A DNA stretch of 64,000 nucleotides. Source: Roseateles sp. XES5 (GTDB lineage: Bacteria > Pseudomonadota > Alphaproteobacteria > Rhizobiales > Rhizobiaceae). Below, piece by piece: positions 34,596-44,366 of this stretch. The position numbers were made by a program, and so were the translations under genes. Each line of letters opens with the position of its first letter. Position 1 is the stretch's first letter. The stretch covers positions 62,001 through 126,000 of the forward strand of contig NZ_CP084753.1 of the NCBI RefSeq assembly GCF_020535545.1, in the 5' to 3' direction. The notes beneath the pieces are model-generated. The model was not told the origin of the DNA and made no database searches. It saw nothing but the letters and a program-made list of their open reading frames with translations.

Positions 34596-34618
34596 GCGGC
34601 CGGCGCCCTGCCGGCCGC
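34596..34618 (+). other. Intercistronic stem-loop between binding-protein and permease genes
   Basis: A perfect 9-bp stem (GCGGCCGGC at 34596-34604 with GCCGGCCGC at 34610-34618) around a 5-base loop, 14 bp after the binding-protein stop, no U-tract. It has the same layout as the hairpin at 6281-6309 and probably has the same message-stabilising, expression-ratio role. Confidence 0.6.
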
Positions 34619-34638
34619 GTTCCTTCCGGAGGAAGACC

Positions 34639-35304
34639 ATGGAACTGAACCTCTCCGCCGTGCTGGATAGCTGGCGCTTTCTTCTTGGCGGCCTCGGCGT
34701 CACCCTGCTGCTGGCCGCCGGCGTGACCGTGCTGAGCACGGTCTGCGGCACCCTTCTGGCGCTCGGGCGGCTCTATGGGCCGCGCTGGCTCAGCGCCATC
34801 ATCGTCTTCTACATCGACTCGATGCGGGCGATCCCGGTGCTCGTCGTGCTCGTCTGGGTCTATTTCGCCCTGCCGATCGCGACAGGCCTCAACCTCCCGC
34901 CCTTCTGGTCGGCGCTCCTGTCGCTGTCCGCCCATCTTGCGGCCTATGTCGCCGAGGTGGTGCGCGCCGGCATCCAGTCCGTCCGCCCGGGCCAGGTGCG
35001 CGCCGGCATGGCGCTGGGCATGACCCGCGCGCAGATCCTTCACAAGATCGTCATGCCGCAGGCCGTCGTCAGAATGCTGCCGGCCTTCGGTTCGCTGCTT
35101 TCGCTCGCGGTGAAGGACACGGCGATCGCCACCGTCATCGCCGTGCCGGAGCTCATGCGCCGCGCCGACGCCGTCGCCGGCCAGACCTACGCACCGGTCG
35201 AGGTCTTCACCACGGTGATGATCCTCTACTTCCTCGTCATCTTCCCCCTCACCAGAGGCGTCGACATGATCTACCGCCGCATTTCCTTCCTGGGCCGGTC
35301 ATGA
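34639..35304 (+). CDS. Amino-acid-type ABC transporter permease
   Basis: 221 residues with about five membrane helices and a ribosome-binding site CGGAGGAAG. It shows the His/Glu/Gln/Arg/opine permease pattern: [39 protein letters not shown] and the EAA loop [20 protein letters not shown]. The last 4 bp overlap the next permease gene. Confidence 0.9.
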   Translation: MELNLSAVLDSWRFLLGGLGVTLLLAAGVTVLSTVCGTLLALGRLYGPRWLSAIIVFYIDSMRAIPVLVVLVWVYFALPIATGLNLPPFWSALLSLSAHLAAYVAEVVRAGIQSVRPGQVRAGMALGMTRAQILHKIVMPQAVVRMLPAFGSLLSLAVKDTAIATVIAVPELMRRADAVAGQTYAPVEVFTTVMILYFLVIFPLTRGVDMIYRRISFLGRS

Positions 35305-35960
35305 CCTTCGACTGGGCTATCATCTGGCAAAGCATGGGAGCTCTCTGGCAGGGCGCTCTCATCACCATCGCGCTCACCATCCTCACCATGGTGATCGCCG
35401 TGCCCTTCGGGATCGTCGTCGCCCTCGCGCGCGAATCCCGGCTGAAGCCGGTGGCGGCAGTCGCCACCGCCTATGTCGAACTGATGCGGAACGTCCCCAT
35501 CATCCTCGTCGTCTATTGGGCCTTCTATGTGCTGCCGATCCTGACCGGCATCGGCTTCTCGCCGTTCCTCACCGGCCTTGTCGCACTCGTGCTCAACAAC
35601 ACGGCCTACAATTCCGAAACCTTCCGTTCGGGCATCCGCTCGATCCGCAAGGGTCAGACGGAGGCGGGGCTGGCGCTCGGCATGAGCGAGGGCGAAGCCT
35701 TCCGCAAGATCGTGCTGCCGCAGGCCTGGCGCCGCGTGCTGCCGATCCTCGCCACCACCTGGGTCACGCTCTTCAAGGACACCTCGCTCGTCTCGGTGAT
35801 CGCCGTCGGAGATCTGGCGCATACCGCGCTGCAGATCCGCTCGCAATCCTTCCGGGTCATCGAAATGCTCACCGCGATGGCGGCCATCTACTGGCTGCTC
35901 GGCTATCCGCAAGCCAAGATCGTGGATTGGATTCACCGCAAATACGGGGTCACAGAATGA
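35301..35960 (+). CDS. Amino-acid-type ABC transporter permease
   Basis: 219 residues, starting at the ATGA overlap with the previous gene. It carries [36 protein letters not shown] and the EAA loop [20 protein letters not shown]. It forms the channel with the permease at 34639 and overlaps the ATPase gene by 4 bp (ATGA at 35957). Confidence 0.9.
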   Translation: MTFDWAIIWQSMGALWQGALITIALTILTMVIAVPFGIVVALARESRLKPVAAVATAYVELMRNVPIILVVYWAFYVLPILTGIGFSPFLTGLVALVLNNTAYNSETFRSGIRSIRKGQTEAGLALGMSEGEAFRKIVLPQAWRRVLPILATTWVTLFKDTSLVSVIAVGDLAHTALQIRSQSFRVIEMLTAMAAIYWLLGYPQAKIVDWIHRKYGVTE

Positions 35961-36736
35961 CTACCTCCGCCACTCTCCCGCAGGGTTCCACGCTTCCCGA
36001 TGTCGTGATCGAATACCGCGACGTGCGCAAGCAATATGGCGAATTCACCGCGCTCGCCGGGGTCGATCTGGAGATACGCCGGGGCCAGGTCGTGTGCCTG
36101 ATCGGGCCGTCCGGTTCGGGCAAGTCGACCCTCTTGCGCTGCACGAACGGTCTTGAGACCATGACGTCGGGCGAGGTCTACTTCGACGGCATGCCGCTCT
36201 CCAAGGATCCGCGCAAGACGCGGCTCATCCGCCAGCGCATGGGCATGGTGTTCCAGAACTTCGAGCTCTTCCCGCACAAGACGGCACTCGGCAACATCAT
36301 GATGGGGCCGATGACCGTGCTCGGTCTCAGCGAGGAAAAGGCCCGTGCCCGCGCGGAAGCCCTGCTCGCCAAGGTCGGCCTTTCCGACAAGGCCGGCAAC
36401 TATCCGGCCAACCTTTCGGGCGGCCAGCAACAGCGTGTCGCCATCGCCCGCGCCCTTGCCATGGAACCTGAAGTCATGCTCTTTGATGAGCCGACTTCGG
36501 CGCTCGATCCGGAAACGATCGGCGAGGTGCTGAACGTGATGAAACGGCTGGCGGATGACGGCATGACGATGGTGGTGGTGACGCACGAAATGACCTTTGC
36601 CCGGCGGGTGGCCGACCACGTGGTGGTCTTCGCGAACGGGCAGATCGTCGAACAGGGGCCGCCGGAGCAGATCTTCGACGCGCCGCAGACGACGCGCACC
36701 CGCGACTTCCTCAGCCATCTCGGCTGGGACGGATGA
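35957..36736 (+). CDS. Amino-acid-type ABC transporter ATP-binding protein
   Basis: 259 residues. Walker [11 protein letters not shown]-loop [14 protein letters not shown], signature [15 protein letters not shown] and Walker [15 protein letters not shown] with the switch THEMTF. This is the GlnQ/HisP form. The start at 35957 overlaps the permease stop, and the last 4 bp overlap the GntR gene, so transporter and regulator are one transcription unit. Confidence 0.93.
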   Translation: MTTSATLPQGSTLPDVVIEYRDVRKQYGEFTALAGVDLEIRRGQVVCLIGPSGSGKSTLLRCTNGLETMTSGEVYFDGMPLSKDPRKTRLIRQRMGMVFQNFELFPHKTALGNIMMGPMTVLGLSEEKARARAEALLAKVGLSDKAGNYPANLSGGQQQRVAIARALAMEPEVMLFDEPTSALDPETIGEVLNVMKRLADDGMTMVVVTHEMTFARRVADHVVVFANGQIVEQGPPEQIFDAPQTTRTRDFLSHLGWDG

Positions 36737-37446
36737 CCGGCATGCCGGCACAAAGCCAGCCCGGCCGCGGCGCGGAAATGTCCACGATGCCGTTGAGCGT
36801 CGACGACATTCACGGCGTCATCCGCCACGAGATCATCACCCTCAAGCTGATGCCGGGCGCCAAGGTCTCTGAAAACGAGCTGGCGCGCCGGTTTCACACC
36901 AGCCGCACGCCCGTTCGCGAGGCGCTGCTGCGGCTCGTCGACGAGGGTCTCGTCGAAGTCTGGCCGCAGCGCGGCACGCTGATCACCCCCATCTCGCTCC
37001 GCGCCGTGCGCCGCGCGCGCTTCGTGCGCGAGGCCATCGAGGTCGCCGTGTTCCGCAAGGCGGCGATCGACGGCCTGCCGGCGGATGTGCTGACCCAACT
37101 CGACGCCATCATCGTGCAGCAGCACGAGGCGCGCGAAGACCCCGTCCGCTTCACCGAGGCCGACGACGCTTTCCACCGCACCTTCGCCAACGGCATCGTC
37201 GTCGGGGATATCTGGTCGGTGCTCGAGCGAGAGAAGGCGCAGTTCGACCGGGTGCGCTTCCTCAGCCTGCCGAATGTCACGCCCGTCGCCGTTCTCATCG
37301 AGCAGCACCGGAAGATGATCGCCACCGTGCGTGACCGCGACCCCGAGGCCGCGGAACAGGCCGTGCGCGACCATCTTTCGGAAGTGCTGAAGGTGACGGA
37401 ACAGCTTTCCGCCCGCTATCCGGACCTCATCGTCAACGACATGTGA
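36733..37446 (+). CDS. GntR family regulator (FadR subfamily, FCD domain)
   Basis: 237 residues from the ATG overlapping the ATPase stop; a second ATG at 36778 would give 222. The winged HTH (about 20-85) includes [20 protein letters not shown] and the wing [13 protein letters not shown]. The all-helical FCD effector domain (about 95-225) keeps the metal-binding residues in [10 protein letters not shown] and the final [27 protein letters not shown] split over two helices. It very probably controls both the upstream transporter and the convergent uxuBA operon through the shared CTTGTATACTAG sites. Confidence 0.9.
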   Translation: MTGMPAQSQPGRGAEMSTMPLSVDDIHGVIRHEIITLKLMPGAKVSENELARRFHTSRTPVREALLRLVDEGLVEVWPQRGTLITPISLRAVRRARFVREAIEVAVFRKAAIDGLPADVLTQLDAIIVQQHEAREDPVRFTEADDAFHRTFANGIVVGDIWSVLEREKAQFDRVRFLSLPNVTPVAVLIEQHRKMIATVRDRDPEAAEQAVRDHLSEVLKVTEQLSARYPDLIVNDM

Positions 37447-37458
37447 GAGGCCGGGGCG

Positions 37459-38922
37459 TCATTGCGCCTCGGCGAGAATCGCCTTTTCCATGCCCAGCGT
37501 CAGCATGCGCTCCAGCCGCAGGATCGCCGCGTCGGCAAACTTTCCCCTGGCCAGCGTCTCGGGCAGGAAATCCGGCAGGGCGGCCAGCGCGGCAAACACC
37601 GCCACCGGGTTCTCCACATCCACGCCCGTCAGGACGGCCCGGATTTCCGCCTCGCGGGGATCGTTCAGGGGATAGGTCTGCCCTTGATCGTTCCGGCCGA
37701 GGGCATAGCGCATCCAGGCCGCCGTCGCGAAGGCGAAGGGCGCGAGATATTCGTCCCGTTCCAGCACTTCGAGCGCAGGCGCGAAGATGCGTTGCGGCAG
37801 TTTCTGCGTTCCGTCCATGGCGATCTGCCGCGTCTCATGGGCGATGGCCGGATTGGAGAAGCGTTCGGACAGAGAGGACGCATAGGCCGCAAGGTCCATC
37901 GCGATGGACGGCAAGGACGATGCCGCGGCCGCCATGTGCCGGCGCACGAGCCCGCCGAGCGCCGCATCCTTCATGACATCGCAGACATAGGTCCTGCCGC
38001 TGAGAAAACCGGCATAGGCCAGCATCGAATGGCTGCCGTTCAACACGCGCAGCTTCATCTTCTCGTAGGGCGCGACGTCAGGCACGAAGAGCGCGCCGGC
38101 CGCTTCCCAGGCCGGACGGCCCGAAGGAAAACGGTCCTCGATCACCCATTGGCTGAACGGCTCCGTCTCGATGGCCGCCTCGTCGTCATAGCCTGTCAAG
38201 GCTGCGGCATCGGCCCGCGTCCTTGCCGTCGCGGCCGGCGTGATGCGATCGACCATGGTGGAGGGGAAGGCAACCTCGGCTGAAATCCGGTCGGCAAGGG
38301 CGGCGCCATGCGCACGGCGGGCGAAGTCGATGACAGCCGCCCGCACGAGCGGGCCGTTTTCCGGCAGATTGTCGCAGGATAGCACGACGAACGGCGCCAG
38401 CCCCTCGGCGAAGCGCAGGGCAAGGCCCCGGCTGACCAACCCCAGCACGCCGCGTGGCGCGGCCGGATTTTGCAGGTCGGCGGCGACCGCCGGATGGGCG
38501 GGATCGCAGCCGCCGCTGCGCAGAAGGCCATAGCCCTTTTCCGTGACGGTGATGCTGACGATCCGGCAAGCCGGTTGCACCAGCGCAGAAAGCACGCGTT
38601 CGCCAAGGGTCGCACCGGCGACGACCGCAGCGATGGAGCCGATGACCCGCGCCTGCGGCGTCTCGCCCCGTTCGATCAGGGTGTAGCGGCCGTCCTGCGG
38701 GTTGAGCGCATGGGCGACGCCTTCGCCGCGCAGCGAGACACCCGTGATGCGCCAGTCGCCGCCCTCCGCCGCCATCGCGCCATCCGTATAGGCAGCGATA
38801 TGGGCGCGCGCGAAGGCGCCGAGGCCAAGATGCACGATGCCGTTGCCGGCCCCTTCGGGCTGGTAACCGGGCCAGAGCGCCGGATGGCCCGGCCGTGGTT
38901 TTCTCGCCGCGGAAAGCCTCAC
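37459..38922 (-). CDS. uxuB: Mannitol dehydrogenase family protein, probable fructuronate reductase
   Basis: 487 residues from a GTG at 38922 that overlaps the uxuA TGA by 4 bases; the longer frame upstream only shadows uxuA. The family N-terminus is IVHLGLGAFARAHIA. The NAD-binding region includes ITVTEKGY and LSCDNLPENG. The catalytic K-x5-N-x-x-H appears in KMKLRVLNGSHSMLAY. The enzyme interconverts D-fructuronate and D-mannonate with NADH. Pairing with mannonate dehydratase makes fructuronate reductase more likely than mannitol dehydrogenase. It is convergent with the GntR gene (12-bp gap). Confidence 0.88.
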   Translation of the reverse strand: MRLSAARKPRPGHPALWPGYQPEGAGNGIVHLGLGAFARAHIAAYTDGAMAAEGGDWRITGVSLRGEGVAHALNPQDGRYTLIERGETPQARVIGSIAAVVAGATLGERVLSALVQPACRIVSITVTEKGYGLLRSGGCDPAHPAVAADLQNPAAPRGVLGLVSRGLALRFAEGLAPFVVLSCDNLPENGPLVRAAVIDFARRAHGAALADRISAEVAFPSTMVDRITPAATARTRADAAALTGYDDEAAIETEPFSQWVIEDRFPSGRPAWEAAGALFVPDVAPYEKMKLRVLNGSHSMLAYAGFLSGRTYVCDVMKDAALGGLVRRHMAAAASSLPSIAMDLAAYASSLSERFSNPAIAHETRQIAMDGTQKLPQRIFAPALEVLERDEYLAPFAFATAAWMRYALGRNDQGQTYPLNDPREAEIRAVLTGVDVENPVAVFAALAALPDFLPETLARGKFADAAILRLERMLTLGMEKAILAEAQ

Positions 38923-40139
38923 GCGCCGGCACCCTGCACGAGCGGGTGGTCGAGCGCGGTCATGATGCCGCGCAGCTCGGCAAGCCCCTTCAGGCGGCCG
39001 ATGGCCGGATAACCGGGCTGCGCCTTCCGCTTCAGGTCGTCGAGGATATCCTGCCCGTGGTCGGGGCGCATCGGAATTTGCCAGTCGGCGCGGCCGGCGG
39101 CCTTGCGGGCGCGCTCTTCCGTCAGGATCGCATCGATCATCGCCACCATGTCGGTTCCGCCTTCGAGATGCCCGGCCTCGTGGAAGGAGCCGCCGAAATG
39201 CGGCGTTTCGAGGAGGACGTTGCGAAGATGCAGGAAATGCACGCGGCTGCCCAGACGCTTCATCATGCCCGGCAGGTCGTTGTCGTGCCGGGCGCCGAGC
39301 GAGCCGGTGCAAAGCGTGATGCCGTTGGCGGAAAGGTCGACCGCTTCCATGACCCGGCGATAATCCGCCTCGGTCGACATGATGCGCGGCAGGCCGAGCA
39401 GCGGGAACGGCGGATCGTCCGGATGGCAGCAGAGCCGCATGCCGAGATCCTGCGCCAGCGGCGCGACTTCGGCGAGAAAGTCGACGAGGTGGGTACGAAG
39501 GCGCTCCGCGCTGAGGGCGGCATATTCCGCAAGATGCGCGCGGACGTCCTCCAGCGTGAAGGATTCCGCCGCGCCCGGCAGGCCGAAGACGACATTGCCG
39601 GCAAGCTGGCGGCGGCGCTCGTCGTCCATCGCCGCATAGCGGCGGGCGGCCTCTTCGACGACGGCGGCCGGGAAGCTTTCCGCGGCACCGGGCCGGGCCA
39701 GGATATGGATATCGAAGGCGGCAAAATCGACGACATCGAACCGCATGCAGGTGGCCCCGGAGGGCAGGCGGTAGGCAAGGTCCGTGCGCGTCCAGTCGAG
39801 AACCGGCATGAAATTGTAGCAGATGACCTCGATGCCCGCGCGGGAGAGGTTCGTCATGCTCTCCTTCCAGGCAGCTATATGGGCTTTCCAGTCGCCCTTC
39901 TGCTTCTTGATGTCTTCCGAGACGGGCAGGCTTTCCACCACCTCCCAGGCAAGTCCGGATGGCGCGCCGTCCGCCATGCGCCCGATGACACGCTGGCGCT
40001 CGGCGATCTCCGCGGCGGACCAGACCGCGCCGGTCGGCACGTGATGCAGCGCGGAGACCACGCCCTCCACACCCGCCTGCCGCATATCGTCGATCGAGAC
40101 GAGGTCCTTCGGACCAAACCACCGCCACGTCTGACGCAT
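38919..40139 (-). CDS. uxuA: Mannonate dehydratase
   Basis: 406 residues from the ATG at 40139 (GGGGG ribosome-binding site), the standard MRQTWRWFGPKDLVSIDDMR start; upstream in-frame codons run through the operator. Further family features are FMPVLDWTRTDL, LRTHLVDFLAEVAPLAQDLG followed by MRLCCHPDDPP, and CTGSLGARHDNDLPGM, which contain the metal-binding Cys and His residues. It dehydrates D-mannonate to 2-keto-3-deoxygluconate, which enters the Entner-Doudoroff route. It is the first gene of a two-gene operon with uxuB. Confidence 0.95.
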   Translation of the reverse strand: MRQTWRWFGPKDLVSIDDMRQAGVEGVVSALHHVPTGAVWSAAEIAERQRVIGRMADGAPSGLAWEVVESLPVSEDIKKQKGDWKAHIAAWKESMTNLSRAGIEVICYNFMPVLDWTRTDLAYRLPSGATCMRFDVVDFAAFDIHILARPGAAESFPAAVVEEAARRYAAMDDERRRQLAGNVVFGLPGAAESFTLEDVRAHLAEYAALSAERLRTHLVDFLAEVAPLAQDLGMRLCCHPDDPPFPLLGLPRIMSTEADYRRVMEAVDLSANGITLCTGSLGARHDNDLPGMMKRLGSRVHFLHLRNVLLETPHFGGSFHEAGHLEGGTDMVAMIDAILTEERARKAAGRADWQIPMRPDHGQDILDDLKRKAQPGYPAIGRLKGLAELRGIMTALDHPLVQGAGA

Positions 40140-40184
40140 TTCATCCCCCTGTCGAATGCTTGATGTGACATCAGTGCTACCAGA

Positions 40185-40203
40185 TAGTCGACTAGTATAC
40201 AAG
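40185..40203 (-). promoter_or_regulatory. GntR-type operator in front of uxuA
   Basis: On the minus strand CTTGTATACTAG (40203-40192) repeats exactly the site before the ABC transporter operon (33681-33692). It is joined to a perfect palindrome TAGTCGACTA (40185-40194). It lies 46-64 bp upstream of the uxuA start, suited for repression by the GntR protein at 36733. Confidence 0.65.
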
Positions 40204-40380
40204 ATGAAAGCCATCAATCCCCGCAGGGCTTTTCGGTCACCAAGCCATGACAGCTCGGGCCTCCCACCACGGCGAAGGGGCTATCCCCTTTATCTTTTCC
40301 TTATGCCGCGCCGACGCCTTCCCAATCGAAACCTGACGCCGACAGGGCCTAGTCTTTTCCCGCACAACAGGAGAACGGAC

Positions 40381-40464
40381 ATGTCCGATGTCATCTTTCT
40401 TGCGCTCGGCTGCGGCGCTTTCATCGTCTTCGCCGCCTATGCCGGCGCGCTCGACCGGCTTTGA
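40381..40464 (+). CDS. Small membrane peptide upstream of kdpF
   Basis: 27 residues with one hydrophobic helix (VIFLALGCGAFIVFAAYAGA) and a short DRL tail, preceded by an AGGAGAA ribosome-binding site. It ends 10 bp before kdpF, whose product has the same size and topology. It may be a second small KdpFABC-associated peptide. It is not a copy of KdpF. The 241 bp upstream, back to uxuA, hold the divergent promoters. Confidence 0.6.
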   Translation: MSDVIFLALGCGAFIVFAAYAGALDRL

Positions 40465-40474
40465 GGAGCGACCA

Positions 40475-40561
40475 ATGCTCGAACCTCTTTTCGGCCTTTT
40501 CGTCGCGCTCGCCCTCGGCGCCTATCTCGTGGTCACGCTTTTGCGACCCGAACGCTTCTGA
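40475..40561 (+). CDS. kdpF: KdpF, small subunit of the K+-transporting ATPase
   Basis: 28 residues (MLEPLFGLFVALALGAYLVV, ending TLLRPERF), matching the known length, single helix and C-terminal L-x-P-E-x-F of KdpF. It follows TGAGGAGCGACC and precedes kdpA by 18 bp. KdpF is a lipid-like stabiliser of the KdpFABC complex. Confidence 0.9.
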   Translation: MLEPLFGLFVALALGAYLVVTLLRPERF

Positions 40562-40579
40562 GCTTCCAGGAGAATTTTC

Positions 40580-42289
40580 ATGACCATGATCGGGTGGCTG
40601 CAAATCGCCCTCTTCTTCCTCGCGGTTCTGATCACCATCAGACCGCTGGGGCTCTATATGGCCCGCGTCTTCGCCGGGGAGCGCACGCTGCTCTCGCCGG
40701 TTCTGGGGCGTCTGGAAACCGACCTCTACCGCATTTCGGGCATCGGCCCGAACAAGGAGCAGGGTTGGCTCGCCTATACCCTTTCCATGCTGGCCTTCTC
40801 GCTCGCCGGCTTCATCGCGCTCTATGCAATCCTGCGCCTGCAGGCCTATCTGCCGCTGAACCCGCAGGCCATGGCCGCCGTGACGGCGGATTCGGCCTTC
40901 AACACCGCGGTCAGCTTCGTCACCAACACCAACTGGCAGGGCTATGGCGGCGAAGCCACCATGAGCTATCTGACCCAGATGCTGGCGCTGACGGTGCAGA
41001 ACTTCGTCTCGGCCGCCACCGGCATGGCGCTCGCCGTGGCGCTGACGCGGGCGTTCGTCCGCTCCAAGGTCTCCACCCTCGGCAACTTCTGGGTCGACAT
41101 GACGCGGGCGACGCTCTACGTGCTCTTGCCAATGGCCTTCGTCGTGGCGCTCGTCTTCGTCGCCATGGGCCTGCCGCAGACGCTGGATGCCTCGGTCACC
41201 GCGACCACGCTCGAAGGCGCCAGCCAGACCATCTCGCTCGGCCCGGTCGCCAGCCAGGAGGCGATCAAGCAGCTCGGCACCAATGGCGGCGGCTTCTTCA
41301 ACGTCAATGCCGCCCATCCCTTCGAGAATCCGACGACTTTCTCCAACTATCTCAACATCTTCGCCATGCTGTCGATCTCGGCGGCGCTGGTCTACACCTT
41401 CGGCGAACTGGTCGGTAACCGCCGCCAGGGCTGGGCGATCATCAGCGCCATGGCGATCCTGCTGATCGCGGGCGTCGCCGTCGTCTACTGGGCGGAAGCG
41501 ACCGGCAACCCGATCCTGACGGCGCTTGGCGTCGACGGTGCGGCCGGCAACATGGAAGGCAAGGAAGTCCGCTTCGGCCAGGCCATGACGGCCCTATACG
41601 CGGCCGTGACGACGGGGCTTTCCGACGGCGGCGTCAACGGCATGCACGGCTCCTTCACCGGGCTCGGTGGCCTCGTGCCGATGTTCCTGATGCAGCTGGG
41701 CGAGGTGGTGTTCGGCGGCGTGGGCACGGGCCTCTACGGCATGCTGGTCTTCGCCATGCTGGCGGTCTTCATCGCCGGCCTGATGATCGGCCGCACGCCC
41801 GAGTACCTGGGCAAGAAGATCGAGGGCCGCGAGATGAAATATGCCATGCTCGCCGTGCTCGTTCTGCCGCTCGCCATCCTCGGCTTCACGGCGGTCTCGG
41901 CCATGCTGCCCTTCGCGGTCGCCAGCATCGGCACCGCCGGTCCGCACGGGCTGTCGGAAATCCTCTATGCCTATACCTCGACGGCCGGCAACAACGGCTC
42001 GGCGTTCGGCGGGCTGACGGGCAACACCCTTTGGTACAACACGACGCTCGGCATCGCCATGCTGCTTGGCCGTTTCGCCTATGTCGTGCCGGTCATGGCG
42101 ATCGCCGGCTCGCTGGCCGCCAAGGTCAAGGTCCCGCCGTCATCGGGCACCTTCCCGACCGACGGGCCGCTCTTCGTCGGCCTGCTGATCGGCATCATCC
42201 TCGTTCTCGGCGGCCTGCAATTCTTCCCCGCACTCGCCCTCGGCCCCATCGTCGAGCACCTCGCGATGCTCGCCGGCCAGACATTCTAG
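40580..42289 (+). CDS. kdpA: KdpA, potassium-binding channel subunit
   Basis: 569 residues with about ten membrane helices. The four selectivity-filter loops are visible as [40 protein letters not shown] and [13 protein letters not shown]. It binds and translocates K+ with very high affinity, driven by KdpB. Codon use is rhizobial throughout, unlike the 3' part of kdpB. Confidence 0.97.
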   Translation: MTMIGWLQIALFFLAVLITIRPLGLYMARVFAGERTLLSPVLGRLETDLYRISGIGPNKEQGWLAYTLSMLAFSLAGFIALYAILRLQAYLPLNPQAMAAVTADSAFNTAVSFVTNTNWQGYGGEATMSYLTQMLALTVQNFVSAATGMALAVALTRAFVRSKVSTLGNFWVDMTRATLYVLLPMAFVVALVFVAMGLPQTLDASVTATTLEGASQTISLGPVASQEAIKQLGTNGGGFFNVNAAHPFENPTTFSNYLNIFAMLSISAALVYTFGELVGNRRQGWAIISAMAILLIAGVAVVYWAEATGNPILTALGVDGAAGNMEGKEVRFGQAMTALYAAVTTGLSDGGVNGMHGSFTGLGGLVPMFLMQLGEVVFGGVGTGLYGMLVFAMLAVFIAGLMIGRTPEYLGKKIEGREMKYAMLAVLVLPLAILGFTAVSAMLPFAVASIGTAGPHGLSEILYAYTSTAGNNGSAFGGLTGNTLWYNTTLGIAMLLGRFAYVVPVMAIAGSLAAKVKVPPSSGTFPTDGPLFVGLLIGIILVLGGLQFFPALALGPIVEHLAMLAGQTF

Positions 42290-42327
42290 ACCTGGCATTC
42301 CAGGCCACACGTTTCAAGGAAAGAGCC

Positions 42328-44364
42328 ATGTCCAAGGACCATCACGCTCCAAGCCTCCTCGACCCCGCCATCCTGCTGCCGGCCGCGCGCGACGCCGTCG
42401 TCAAGCTCGACCCGCGCAAGCTGGTGCGCAATCCCGTGATCTTCGTCACCGAAGCCGTCGCGGCCGTCGTCACCGTACTCTTCCTGCGCGACCTTATCAC
42501 AGGCACCCCGGAAACCGGCTTCTCCGGCCAGATCGCCGCCTGGCTCTGGTTCACCGTGCTTTTCGCCACCTTCGCCGAAGCCGTCGCCGAAGGGCGCGGC
42601 CGGGCGCAGGCCGACAGCCTGAAGCGCACGAAATCCGAACTCGTCGCCCGGCGGCTTACCGCCGGCGGCACGACGGAAACGATCCCCGCGACCAGCCTTG
42701 CTGTCGGTGACATCGTAGTCGTTGCAGCCGGAGAACTGATCCCCGGCGATGGCGAAGTGGTCGAAGGCGTCGCCTCGGTCAACGAGAGCGCCATCACCGG
42801 CGAATCCGCTCCTGTCATCCGCGAATCCGGCGGCGACCGCTCGGCCGTCACCGGCGGCACGCAGGTGCTCTCGGACGAAATCAAGGTGAAGATCACCGTC
42901 GCGCCCGGTTCGTCCTTCGTCGACCGCATGATCGCGCTCATCGAAGGCGCACAGCGCCAGAAGACACCGAACGAAATCGCGCTGTCGATCCTGCTGTCGG
43001 GCCTGACCCTGATCTTCCTCTTCGTCTGCGTCGCCATCTGGGGTCTTGCCGGTTATTCCGGCACGGTGCTGACCGCCACGGTGCTCGCCGCCCTGCTCGT
43101 CACGCTCATCCCGACGACCATCGGCGGTCTGCTCTCGGCCATCGGCATCGCCGGCATGGACCGCCTCGTGCGCTTCAACGTCATCGCCACCTCGGGCCGG
43201 GCGGTGGAAGCGGCCGGCGACGTCGACACGCTGCTGCTCGACAAGACCGGCACGATCACCTTCGGCAATCGCATGGCCAGCGACTTCCTGCCCGCCCCGG
43301 GCGTCTCGCAGGCCGAGCTTGCGCAGGCTGCTCTTGTCGCAAGCCTTTCCGACGAAACGCCGGAGGGCCGCTCCATCGTGGCGCTCGCTGCCGGCGAGTT
43401 CGGCATCGCCATGCCGGAGGCCCGCTTCGACGCCGTGATCGAATTCACCGCCGAGACCCGCCTTTCCGGCGTGGATGCCGCCGGCCGCCGGCTGCGCAAG
43501 GGCGCGGTCGATGCCGTGCTGCGCTTTGCCGGTCTTGCGGAGGACGAAGCGCCCGCCGAATTCCGTCGCGCGGTCGAGACGATCGCCCGCAGCGGCGGCA
43601 CCCCGCTCGCCGTGGCCGACGGCACGCGTCTGCTCGGTGTCATCCATCTCAAGGACATCGTCAAGGGCGGCATCAAGGAGCGCTTTGCCGAGCTGCGCCG
43701 CATGGGCATCAAGACCGTGATGATCACGGGCGACAACCGGCTGACCGCCGCGGCCATCGCGGCCGAGGCGGGCGTCGACGACTTCCTGGCCGAGGCCACG
43801 CCCGAGGCCAAGCTCAAGCTGATCCGCGACTACCAGGCCGAGGGTCGCCTGGTGGCCATGACCGGCGATGGCACCAATGACGCGCCCGCCCTGGCCCAGG
43901 CCGATGTGGCCGTGGCCATGAACAGCGGCACCCAGGCGGCCAAGGAAGCCGGCAATATGGTGGACCTGGACTCCAACCCGACCAAGCTGCTGGAAGTGGT
44001 GGAGACCGGCAAGCAGCTGCTGATGACGCGCGGCTCGCTGACCACCTTCTCCATCGCCAACGATGTGGCCAAGTACTTCGCCATCATCCCGGCCATGTTC
44101 GTGGGCGTGTACCCGCAGCTGGGTGCGCTGAATGTGATGGGCCTGCACAGCCCCAGCTCGGCCATCCTGTCGGCGGTGATCTTCAACGCGCTGATCATCG
44201 TGGCCCTGATCCCGCTGGCGCTCAAGGGCGTGCCCTACCGCGCCGTCGGCGCCGCCACCCTGCTGCGCCGCAATCTGGCGATCTACGGCCTCGGCGGCCT
44301 GATCGTGCCCTTCATCGGCATCAAGCTCATCGACCTTGCCGTCAGCGCCCTCCATCTGGTGTAA
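42328..44364 (+). CDS. kdpB: KdpB, P-type ATPase catalytic subunit
   Basis: 678 residues from the ATG at 42328 after AAGGAAAG. The phosphorylated Asp is D305 in [11 protein letters not shown], the actuator loop is [13 protein letters not shown] and the hinge is [12 protein letters not shown]. It hydrolyses ATP to drive K+ uptake through KdpA. The 5' two thirds have mixed Leu/Val codons, whereas about 43780-44240 (residues about 485-638) uses CTG and GTG almost only. The extreme C-terminus is rhizobial-looking again. The reading frame is intact. Confidence 0.97.
   Translation: MSKDHHAPSLLDPAILLPAARDAVVKLDPRKLVRNPVIFVTEAVAAVVTVLFLRDLITGTPETGFSGQIAAWLWFTVLFATFAEAVAEGRGRAQADSLKRTKSELVARRLTAGGTTETIPATSLAVGDIVVVAAGELIPGDGEVVEGVASVNESAITGESAPVIRESGGDRSAVTGGTQVLSDEIKVKITVAPGSSFVDRMIALIEGAQRQKTPNEIALSILLSGLTLIFLFVCVAIWGLAGYSGTVLTATVLAALLVTLIPTTIGGLLSAIGIAGMDRLVRFNVIATSGRAVEAAGDVDTLLLDKTGTITFGNRMASDFLPAPGVSQAELAQAALVASLSDETPEGRSIVALAAGEFGIAMPEARFDAVIEFTAETRLSGVDAAGRRLRKGAVDAVLRFAGLAEDEAPAEFRRAVETIARSGGTPLAVADGTRLLGVIHLKDIVKGGIKERFAELRRMGIKTVMITGDNRLTAAAIAAEAGVDDFLAEATPEAKLKLIRDYQAEGRLVAMTGDGTNDAPALAQADVAVAMNSGTQAAKEAGNMVDLDSNPTKLLEVVETGKQLLMTRGSLTTFSIANDVAKYFAIIPAMFVGVYPQLGALNVMGLHSPSSAILSAVIFNALIIVALIPLALKGVPYRAVGAATLLRRNLAIYGLGGLIVPFIGIKLIDLAVSALHLV
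43780..44240 (+). other. Atypical codon tract inside kdpB
   Basis: Counted by eye in frame: at 43801-44220 Leu codons are 16 CTG and 1 CTC and Val codons are 12 GTG and no GTC. In the equally long stretch 43021-43440 of the same gene Leu is 6 CTG, 7 CTC, 4 CTT and Val is 6 GTG, 7 GTC. The edges are approximate. The tract indicates a foreign or chimeric segment. Confidence 0.7.
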
Positions 44365-44366
44365 TC

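Noticed and set aside
37459..40128. An 889-codon minus-strand frame covering uxuB and most of uxuA
   Set aside because: The first 400 codons are an Arg/Gly/Pro-rich shadow of uxuA; the real uxuB starts at the GTG that overlaps the uxuA stop.
40185..40203. The site before uxuA as a recombination or attachment site (TAGTCGACTA palindrome)
   Set aside because: No integrase or repeat pair of that kind is present; the exact 12-base match to the transporter promoter favours an operator.
43780..44240. The codon tract in kdpB as simple selection for optimal codons
   Set aside because: Optimal-codon selection should affect the whole gene and operon, not one block with sharp edges, and CTG/GTG are not the preferred pair in the neighbouring highly conserved genes such as kdpA.
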